Of a stretch of DNA of 5,451 bases, positions 1 through 4,050 are shown piece after piece. The translations under genes were made by a program, and so were the position numbers. Within the stretch, counting starts at the first letter, position 1. Every line of letters starts with the position of its first letter. The stretch is from Lachnospiraceae bacterium (GTDB lineage: Bacteria; Bacillota_A; Clostridia; Lachnospirales; Lachnospiraceae): positions 1 through 5,451 of the forward strand of contig JAFZJK010000144.1 of assembly GCA_017553965.1 (NCBI GenBank), written 5' to 3'. The notes below the pieces were generated by a model that was given only the letters and a program-made list of their open reading frames with translations, was not told where the DNA came from and searched no databases.

Positions 1-38
1 CTAAAACATATACTTTTTCTTTACTGAAACAGCATAAC

Positions 39-59
39 GGGCCGAAGGGCCTTTTATTT
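39..59 (+). terminator. Weak terminator-like hairpin facing the left edge gene
   Basis: On the plus strand a short GC stem (GGGCC, loop GAAG, GGCCT, with one G-U pair) is followed directly by TTTATTT. It would suit a plus-strand gene arriving from outside the left edge, convergent with the HEAT gene, whose stop codon lies in the T-run. The stem has only 4-5 pairs. On the minus strand no T-run follows, so it does not obviously terminate the HEAT gene. Confidence 0.3.
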
Positions 60-659
60 CTGCGTAGTCGCCTTTATCGCGCCTAAGGAATGAATCCTTA
101 CTACGCGATTTTTGTCGGTCTCCGATATCAATCTCAGCTTCTCTATGAAAGGCCTTACAAATTCTGACCTGCGTTTTCCCAGAACACGAAAGATTTCCGG
201 TGCTTCCATCCTCACCTTGTCATCCTCATCGTACAAAAGCTTTTCAAATACCATCATATATTTCTCATAAATATCCGGAGTATTCGTAGCTATGTTCTCC
301 GACGCCCAAATAAAGCTCAGCCTGACCTTGGGATCCTCATCAGTCGCAAATCGGAACATATTTGCCCAATACTCCTTTATCAGTTGATAGTCGCCACGTC
401 CTATCCTGCCAAGCGCATTGACCGCACGTTCCCTCAAAAGAGCGTTTGGACTTCCACTGAACGAAACTATTACCGGAACCACATCTTTTACTTCTCCGGG
501 AAATTCAAGACCCATCTCCCCGATCAGCCAAAGTGCTTTAGCCTTAATCTTCTCAGATTCATGTGTAAGGAGTGCCGAAACATACGGGATACTTTCTTTC
601 CACTTTGCTTTTTCCTTTGTCAGCACTCCAAGTTCTTTGTACAATTCTGATTCGTTCAT
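54..659 (-). CDS. HEAT-repeat protein (201 aa)
   Basis: The protein is an all-helical solenoid. Repeated helix pairs are visible around residues 35-50 (IKAKALWLIGEMG), 72-88 (LLRERAVNALGRIG), 108-122 (DPKVRLSFIWASENIA), 145-162 (DDKVRMEAPEIFRVLG) and 182-197 (NRVVRIHSLGAIKA). The recurring D-x-K-V-R and A-x-x-A-L-G-x-I-G patterns are typical of HEAT repeats. There is no signal peptide or membrane segment, so it is probably cytoplasmic. Such proteins usually act as binding scaffolds; no catalytic residues are evident and the partner is unknown. The ATG at 659 is supported by a GGGAGAT Shine-Dalgarno site 7 bases upstream (665-671). It is the last gene of the minus-strand series, 159 bp after the acetyltransferase, and probably has its own ribosome loading. 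The ORF looks intact. AlkD-type DNA glycosylases are also HEAT-like, but this protein is shorter and I see no evidence for that activity. Confidence 0.9.
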   Translation of the reverse strand: MNESELYKELGVLTKEKAKWKESIPYVSALLTHESEKIKAKALWLIGEMGLEFPGEVKDVVPVIVSFSGSPNALLRERAVNALGRIGRGDYQLIKEYWANMFRFATDEDPKVRLSFIWASENIATNTPDIYEKYMMVFEKLLYDEDDKVRMEAPEIFRVLGKRRSEFVRPFIEKLRLISETDKNRVVRIHSLGAIKATTQK

Positions 660-680
660 ACACTATCTCCCAAACTCAGA

Positions 681-818
681 TCACTTTGCATTCTCCGTCA
701 TTCTGTTTATTGCTATGACAATTATCGGTAAATACATAAAGACAAGGTTAAGTCTCTGCCATAATCCCTCATTTTTAATGATCGTATTCTCAAACTCCGA
801 TTTATCTCTGCTGACATG
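681..818 (-). other. Open stretch in frame with the upstream acetyltransferase stop; possible membrane-protein remnant
   Basis: Immediately after the TAG stop of the acetyltransferase the same frame stays open for 45 codons to a TGA at 681-683. The translation contains a hydrophobic segment, LNLVFMYLPIIVIAINRM, that would suit one membrane helix, preceded by a charged stretch. There is no ATG, GTG or TTG start with a ribosome site at its beginning. The only in-frame ATG leaves 18 residues. It could be the C-terminal remnant of a lost membrane-protein gene, a read-through extension, or chance. The rest of the 660-818 interval holds the HEAT gene's ribosome site and nothing else I can identify. 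Confidence 0.25.
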
Positions 819-1373
819 CTAACCAAACTGTTCCCATTCCTTTTTTAGAAGTCTATATTCCAGACGCGTTTTCATATGACCGTCATGCCACTCATAATCA
901 ACATGTTCCGCTTCTTTTATCATACCGTTCTTTTGCATAACTCTTTCAGAGCGGATGTTTTCTTTCAGACAACCAGTTGTAACTCTGTACACATTGTCCT
1001 TTGTAAAAGCAAATTCCAGGACTTTTTTTAGTGCCTCAGAAGTATATCCATTCCCCCAGAACCTGGGATAGATAAAGTAACCAAGATGAACAATCTTACC
1101 TACAGGCGTATCATCAACTACTGTATACCCTATGCTTCCCACCTGTTCATGAGTTTCCCTTAATTCCATGTGAAGAAAATAAAACTTCCGATGATCATTC
1201 TCCATGTCGGCGATCACATTCTCGAACTCGGTCCGAGCCGTTTCGCGATCATCCAACATGATATCCTGCAAATAATACATAGTCCGGTTATCTGTTTTCA
1301 ATTTATAATATGCCTCAAAGTCCGCTTCTACATAGTCACGCAGGCATAATCGTTCTGTTTCAAGTTTTATCAT
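819..1373 (-). CDS. GNAT acetyltransferase, RimJ/RimL type (184 aa)
   Basis: The protein is a full-length single-domain GNAT enzyme that would transfer an acetyl group from acetyl-CoA to an amine. It opens with the RimJ/RimL-like ETERLCLRDY (residues 5-14). The acetyl-CoA pyrophosphate loop is R104-F-W-G-N-G-Y, fitting R-x-x-G-x-G, followed by helix TSEALKKVLEFAF. The later N139-I-R-S-E-R-V-M-Q-K-N-G-M (139-151) is the usual strand/helix of this subfamily. The substrate (ribosomal protein N-terminus, small molecule or other) cannot be read from sequence. Start: ATG at 1373 with GGAGG at 1387-1391, 13 bases upstream, a slightly long spacing. That ribosome site lies in sequence that appears to be the former 3' end of the upstream UDG-like gene, now separated by the 402-bp insertion. 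Before the insertion the two genes would have been about 6 bp apart and probably translationally coupled. Confidence 0.9.
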   Translation of the reverse strand: MIKLETERLCLRDYVEADFEAYYKLKTDNRTMYYLQDIMLDDRETARTEFENVIADMENDHRKFYFLHMELRETHEQVGSIGYTVVDDTPVGKIVHLGYFIYPRFWGNGYTSEALKKVLEFAFTKDNVYRVTTGCLKENIRSERVMQKNGMIKEAEHVDYEWHDGHMKTRLEYRLLKKEWEQFG

Positions 1374-1425
1374 CTATTTTCAAAAGCCTCCATTCTCTCC
1401 ACCGATAAACTCCGAGTTGTCGCGC

Positions 1426-1542
1426 TGACATCTAAATCGCAGCCACAACCCTGCGCTATCCAAATCACTAACTCAACCCTACCGCAAAAACATCTAAACC
1501 GGCAACTCAACCCTATGACATCTAAATGGCCTACTCAACCCT
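1426..1542. repeat. Four degenerate 27-34 bp direct repeats at the left end of the element
   Basis: Units lie at 1426-1452, 1453-1480, 1481-1514 and 1515-1542. The consensus is roughly ACATCTAAAT, a few variable bases, then ACTCAACCCT. Units 1 and 4 both read TGACATCTAAAT, then a variable centre, then CAACCCT, and match at about 22 of 27 positions. Unit 2 is the most decayed. Spacing is irregular and there are no unique spacers, so this is not a CRISPR array. Such repeats are plausible transposase-binding sites. Confidence 0.7.
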
Positions 1543-1655
1543 CCGACCGGAGCGATTGATCTGTTCTGACAGAGCGATTTTTGCGGTCAAGCTGTCTCTC
1601 CGGCACTGATGCCCAGATGCCAGATTAGCCCGGATATACGGCACTTTTTCGGCGG

Positions 1656-1697
1656 TCAGTCCTTAACTCGTGACATCAATACTACCGTCTCCACATG
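1656..1697 (-). pseudogene. RlmD/RumA C-terminal tail-like fragment (copy A)
   Basis: The minus strand reads HVETVVLMSRVKD followed by TGA. From memory, the 23S rRNA (uracil-C5) methyltransferase RlmD/RumA of E. coli ends in HLESMVLFSRVK, so the spacing and the H-x-E-x-x-V-L-x-S-R-V-K pattern agree closely. Upstream of the His codon the frame is unlike RlmD, so only the last 13 codons are present. A second copy lies at 3591-3626 and differs mostly at third codon positions, which suggests both derive from a real coding tail. It is not a functional gene; it may be a scar of recombination at the 3' end of that gene. Confidence 0.5.
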
Positions 1698-1749
1698 GCA
1701 CGAGTCGTGCTTCTGCATAATCATACCCCCAAGCACGCGCATCCACTTT

Positions 1750-1827
1750 GCGAAAAGAACATATCCACTATTCCAAACGCGCAGGGGAACATGTCAACCT
1801 GCCTTGAGCGTAACCGGAAACATGTCA
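1750..1827. repeat. Three ~30-bp direct repeats at the right end of the element
   Basis: The plus strand carries AGAACATATCCAC (within 1750-1768), GGGGAACATGTCAAC (within 1779-1798) and GGAAACATGTCA (within 1808-1827), each preceded by GCG 6-9 bases before the conserved core. Start-to-start spacing is 29-31 bp. On the minus strand each reads approximately TGACATGTTTCC, and the outermost one forms the element end and the UDG-like stop codon. Confidence 0.65.
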
Positions 1828-2595
1828 GCGCAGAATCTTCCTTTCCCATTCCGCGTGGGCTTTATGCCACCTTTCGCTGTGAGCTCCAAGCGCTCCGATC
1901 TGTCTCGGATGGGCAAGCGGCAAAACCCTGATGTTCTTTCCGCGTATTGTGGCATTGGAGAGATTCCCGTATCCGTACAGGTCCACATATTCCTGAAGCG
2001 TGCTGTAGGGCACATCAGCTACTCTTCTCAGGAACTGATCAATCGGAATATCTCCCAACAGCACAAGCAACTCAGCCTGTGACTGCATCAGCTCATCGAC
2101 AATTTCCTCTGCTCGTTTCTCGTCGCAGAGAGCCGAGGGCCGTTTGGGGATCGTTACGTCGTTCAGCCCGTATTCTTTTCTGAGCGGGTTATACTTCTCA
2201 TTGATAACCTTGACCTGACTTGGATTCAGTCTTGTCTCCGGCAGGCAATCGCAGAGCCATGCATCACTGCGAGTAAAACCGAGAGGTGCAAGGATGTGGT
2301 CATTGAGGACCTTTGCGGACGGGCCGTTGAGGTGGCTCCCCGCAGGCTCCAACACTCCCAACTCCTCCGGAATGCGAATACGGCTGATGATTTCCCTCGC
2401 CTCATCTGGATTGCCATCCCAGAAGATTCTCGGCTCGCTCGCCACTGCAAGAGCCTGACATATAATGTTGTTATCTTTTTTCCATCTCGCGTGGACAGCG
2501 CTGGCGTAAACGCCAAGTACAAAGGCCTTCTTCGGTGATCTGTCTTTCTGCACCAATGGCTGAACATATTCTCCAAAAGGATATTGGTACTTCAT
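1825..2595 (-). CDS. UDG-superfamily-like protein, stand-alone copy (256 aa, C-terminus altered)
   Basis: The motif order resembles the uracil-DNA-glycosylase fold: G28-V-Y-A-S-A-V-H-A-R-W near the N-terminus (motif A position), W113-L-C-D-C-L-P-E-T-R-L-N-P, the strand LLVLLGDIP (176-184), and near the C-terminus V224-L-P-L-A-H-P-R-Q-I-G-A-L-G (motif B position, H229-P230). The usual acidic residue of motif A is not obvious, so base excision is not assured and the substrate is unknown. There is no signal peptide, so it should be cytoplasmic. It is about 73% identical without gaps over 255 residues (hand count) to residues 150-404 of the fusion at 4051-5277. Four cysteines (46, 115, 117, 157) are shared. 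The ATG at 2595 has AGGAGA at 2605-2610. It starts 20 bp after the nuclease-like gene, so the two are probably co-transcribed. Its TGA is the first three bases of the inserted element; the original ORF likely ran 13 codons further. Confidence 0.8.
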   Translation of the reverse strand: MKYQYPFGEYVQPLVQKDRSPKKAFVLGVYASAVHARWKKDNNIICQALAVASEPRIFWDGNPDEAREIISRIRIPEELGVLEPAGSHLNGPSAKVLNDHILAPLGFTRSDAWLCDCLPETRLNPSQVKVINEKYNPLRKEYGLNDVTIPKRPSALCDEKRAEEIVDELMQSQAELLVLLGDIPIDQFLRRVADVPYSTLQEYVDLYGYGNLSNATIRGKNIRVLPLAHPRQIGALGAHSERWHKAHAEWERKILR

Positions 2596-2615
2596 TTTTC
2601 GGATTCTCCTATGCT

Positions 2616-3416
2616 TCAGAGTGCAACTGCCTTTGAAATGTCAATTACATATTGATCAGCAGGCATGAGCAACAGCCTGACAGGAACTGTTTTTTCGAAG
2701 CCGCTCATCTCATTCTGAACCGAACGGCTTTTCGAATTGTAGCCAGCAAGCAAAAATAGAATCTCGTGCTTATTCTGATTCAACTGTGGTACCGGATTGC
2801 TCAACAGTCCGAGAGAGGATTTGCAGTCCGCGATCTGCTGGACCGAATCATATAATTCCTTTTTCAGCTCACTGTCGGTCAAAACCCTGCAAATGTCTCT
2901 GTAATGCTTGGCAAGACCGGCACTGCCTGTGATTGCACCAAGACCATATTTGTTCTCTACGACTATCAGCCGGTCGTCCATTACCATCAGCATATCGAGG
3001 CGCATCAAATTCTTCACTTGATACTCAATGTCAATAATGGAAGCATTGTGAACCAAAAGCTGATGCTGATACTCCCGCTCCCGCTTCGGATGCACGGAGA
3101 ACCATTTTTGCATCTCGTCTATCAATAAATCAAAATGCTTGGCAAAATCAGGCGCGGAGGAAGAATCAAGTTTTGTAATCCGTTCAAAATTGGACTCGTC
3201 GCCTTTGTTCAGACAGTATCGAGAATCAAACTGAAATGTGTATCCGTTTCTCTTTTGCATGATTTTCAGCAGATTTCCGCCACGGTAATAAATATTGATG
3301 TATCCTCCTCTAATTTCAAGCGCGAGCTCTGTCTGTCGTTCTTTTACTTGACGCAAAAAGAAGGACAGTTCACCATTTGTCAGGTCAGATACGAAACGCG
3401 CATTGATGCCTCTCAT
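2616..3416 (-). CDS. PD-(D/E)XK nuclease-like protein (266 aa)
   Basis: The central core is R139-L-D141-M-L-M-V, a short turn, then R149-L-I-V-V-E154-N-K156-Y-G. This fits the D...E-x-K metal-binding signature of PD-(D/E)XK nucleases. An acidic helix upstream (E114, E116 in KREREYQHQL) and the following LAKHYRDI helix (168-175) are typical surroundings. The N-terminal third has LEIRGGYINIYYRGGNLLKI (33-52), likely a beta-rich region of unknown role. The protein would be cytoplasmic and act on nucleic acid, but no specificity can be read. I chose the ATG at 3416 because GGAGG (3424-3428) sits 7 bases before it. An upstream ATG at 3590 would add 58 residues that are low in recognisable structure and overlap a better-looking 28-codon ORF in another frame. 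It ends 20 bp before the UDG-like gene, which suggests joint function. Confidence 0.75.
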   Translation of the reverse strand: MRGINARFVSDLTNGELSFFLRQVKERQTELALEIRGGYINIYYRGGNLLKIMQKRNGYTFQFDSRYCLNKGDESNFERITKLDSSSAPDFAKHFDLLIDEMQKWFSVHPKREREYQHQLLVHNASIIDIEYQVKNLMRLDMLMVMDDRLIVVENKYGLGAITGSAGLAKHYRDICRVLTDSELKKELYDSVQQIADCKSSLGLLSNPVPQLNQNKHEILFLLAGYNSKSRSVQNEMSGFEKTVPVRLLLMPADQYVIDISKAVAL

Positions 3417-3418
3417 AT

Positions 3419-3505
3419 TTATGCCTCCAGCTTCTGTTGCAGGTCCTCCTCTAAAGCCTGTGCCTCTTTCTGGCACGCATGACTCCACTCTTGGTTTCTT
3501 TTCAT
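3419..3505 (-). CDS. Possible 28-aa helical peptide ORF just before the nuclease-like gene
   Basis: The frame from ATG 3505 to TAA 3419 reads a charged, alanine- and glutamine-rich helix ending ALEEDLQQKLEA. It stops 2 bases before the nuclease-like ATG, and the nuclease's ribosome site lies inside it, as in translational coupling. No good Shine-Dalgarno precedes its own ATG, and the frame is also open upstream to about 3570. It may therefore be the C-terminal end of a broken gene rather than a free peptide. I do not recognise it. Confidence 0.35.
   Translation of the reverse strand: MKRNQEWSHACQKEAQALEEDLQQKLEA
3424..3428 (-). promoter_or_regulatory. Ribosome binding site that sets the nuclease-like start
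   Basis: GGAGG on the minus strand lies 7 bases before the ATG at 3416. No comparable site precedes the alternative ATG at 3590, which directly follows the TAG of the RlmD-tail-like fragment. A second purine-rich stretch (GAGGAGG, 3445-3451) lies further upstream. Confidence 0.75.
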
Positions 3506-3529
3506 CCGGGCCGATCGGATCCAGTGCGG

Positions 3530-3555
3530 CTTTCGGCATGTCAAAGTGCCGAAAG
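3530..3555. repeat. Perfect 9-bp inverted repeat
   Basis: CTTTCGGCA (3530-3538) and TGCCGAAAG (3547-3555) pair across an 8-base loop. A T-rich stretch (GTTTTTC) begins about 5 bases later on the plus strand, but no plus-strand gene lies upstream. Possible roles are an mRNA hairpin in the nuclease leader, a protein-binding palindrome, or part of a decayed mobile-element end. Confidence 0.55.
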
Positions 3556-3590
3556 TATTCGTTTTTCAGGCCTTTTCTGCCCTTGTGCAT

Positions 3591-3626
3591 CTACATTTTG
3601 GACAGTAGTACCACGGTCTCGACATG
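3591..3626 (-). pseudogene. RlmD/RumA C-terminal tail-like fragment (copy B)
   Basis: The minus strand reads HVETVVLLSKM followed by TAG. It matches copy A (1656-1697) at the peptide level, with mostly synonymous nucleotide changes (for example GTC/GTG, ACC/ACG, GTG/GTA), and has the same orientation. It follows in frame directly after two tandem 33-bp repeats. Only about 11 codons resemble RlmD, so it is a fragment and not a gene. Copies A and B bracket the nuclease-like and UDG-like genes. Confidence 0.45.
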
Positions 3627-3692
3627 AGTCGATACCCCCCCAGAAAGAATACAATTCTTGATATCGACACCCCCAGAAGGAATACAATTTTT
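3627..3692 (-). repeat. Two tandem 33-bp repeats in frame with tail fragment B
   Basis: Two adjacent 33-base units (3660-3692, then 3627-3659 on the minus strand) translate in one frame as KNCIPSGGVDI and KNCILSGGVST. They run without a stop into HVETVVLLSKM. At the DNA level each has a run of five to seven G followed by a TATCGAC-like block. TCGAC recurs as an inverted pair at 3619-3632 (TCGAC-ATGA-GTCGA). They could be recombinase-binding repeats or remnants of a repetitive element. The interval 3694-3771 beyond them is AT-rich and holds no gene I can support. Confidence 0.7.
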
Positions 3693-3729
3693 GTTCTCTG
3701 TGAATTAGTTCTTATTCATCTACTGAATA

Positions 3730-3735
3730 ATTATA
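3730..3735 (-). promoter_or_regulatory. Candidate -10 box (TATAAT) upstream of the nuclease-like gene
   Basis: A perfect TATAAT on the minus strand lies in the AT-rich stretch after the 89-residue gene. The nearest -35-like hexamer, TTGTAT (3756-3761), is 20 bases away, which is longer than ideal. If real, it would give the nuclease/UDG pair its own transcript with a leader of about 300 bases containing the 33-bp repeats. Confidence 0.22.
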
Positions 3736-3771
3736 CATGCCCCTATTTTTCGGTTATACAAATAGTCCTTT

Positions 3772-4041
3772 CTATTTTTCATTTATGTTTCTGTAAAGAT
3801 TATTGATACTGTTGTTTGCGTGCTCAGATATGTGTTTGTTTATCAGGCGATCTCTCAAATCCTTTATCGCAATCATCTCATCTGCAACATCCTCAAGTCT
3901 TTTCTTCTCTCCTGATACGTAATGCATCATTTTCTCTGCCGTGAAATCTGTGCTCATTTCAAGACAGATAAGCCTGGAAAATTCTTCAGGATATCCCTTG
4001 CGAAGCATCATTTCATACAATAATCGTGTCTTTTCATTCAT
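3772..4041 (-). CDS. Small helical protein of unknown function (89 aa)
   Basis: The protein is almost entirely helix-forming and charged, with no signal peptide, membrane segment or cysteine pair motif (a single Cys26). Recognisable stretches are YPEEFSRLICLEMSTDFTA (17-35), EDVADEMIAIKDLRDRL (50-66) and KHISEHANNSINNLY (69-83). From memory, small proteins with a similar YPEEF...TDFTA...DEM.AI..RD...KH..EHA pattern occur in Lachnospiraceae and related Clostridia, without assigned function. The ATG at 4041 lies 9 bases after the TAA of the GNAT-UDG fusion, with only a weak purine site (CGGATAAAG), so translation is probably coupled to the fusion. It could be an accessory partner of the fusion protein; that is inference from position. 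Confidence 0.8.
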   Translation of the reverse strand: MNEKTRLLYEMMLRKGYPEEFSRLICLEMSTDFTAEKMMHYVSGEKKRLEDVADEMIAIKDLRDRLINKHISEHANNSINNLYRNINEK

Positions 4042-4050
4042 AATAATGCT

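Larger units (their letters stand above)
1426..1827. mobile_element. 402-bp non-coding insertion-like element with TGACAT ends
   Basis: The plus strand begins TGACATCTAAAT and ends ACATGTCA, so both ends read TGACAT inward. The segment is flanked on each side by GCGC (1422-1425 and 1828-1831), the appearance of a 4-bp target duplication. Each end carries its own direct repeats: four at the left and three at the right. Ends of the form TG...CA with several subterminal repeats and a short target duplication recall the IS21 family. No transposase is encoded, so this would be a deleted or MITE-like derivative. Inside is a short RlmD-tail-like fragment (1656-1697). The core 1543-1655 shows nothing recognisable: the longest minus-strand open stretch there, about 46 codons after a TAA at 1663-1665, matches nothing I know. 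Insertion truncated the UDG-like gene and separated it from the acetyltransferase. The family assignment is uncertain; the boundaries are better supported than the name. Confidence 0.55.

Noticed and set aside
54..659. AlkD-like DNA glycosylase, given the UDG-like neighbours
   Set aside because: The HEAT repeats are clear, but the length is short and I see no AlkD-type active-site features; proximity alone is not enough.
660..818. Integron attC site between the acetyltransferase and HEAT genes
   Set aside because: One GTTRRRY-like heptamer is present, but there is no matching RYYYAAC partner or paired structure, and no integrase is seen.
1426..1542. Possible CRISPR array
   Set aside because: Only four degenerate units of unequal length lie head to tail without unique spacers, and there are no cas genes.
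1543..1655. Transposase fragment inside the 402-bp element
   Set aside because: All frames were scanned by eye. The longest open stretch, about 46 codons, shows no DDE, IstA or IstB motif.
1794..2576. Alternative minus-strand frames inside the UDG-like gene
   Set aside because: They overlap the UDG-like frame out of register, and their translations look compositionally random.
3417..3590. 58-residue N-terminal extension of the nuclease-like protein
   Set aside because: The internal ATG at 3416 has a strong GGAGG at good spacing. The upstream ATG directly follows a stop codon of a scar-like fragment and has no ribosome site.
3760..3777. Terminator after the 89-residue gene
   Set aside because: AAATAG...CTATTT can pair, but the stem is only six mostly A-T pairs overlapping the stop codon, with no T-run on the minus strand.
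384..3806. Plus-strand open frames opposite the minus-strand genes
   Set aside because: They lie antisense to well-supported genes or in repeat regions, lack ribosome sites and show no recognisable domains, so they are treated as shadows.
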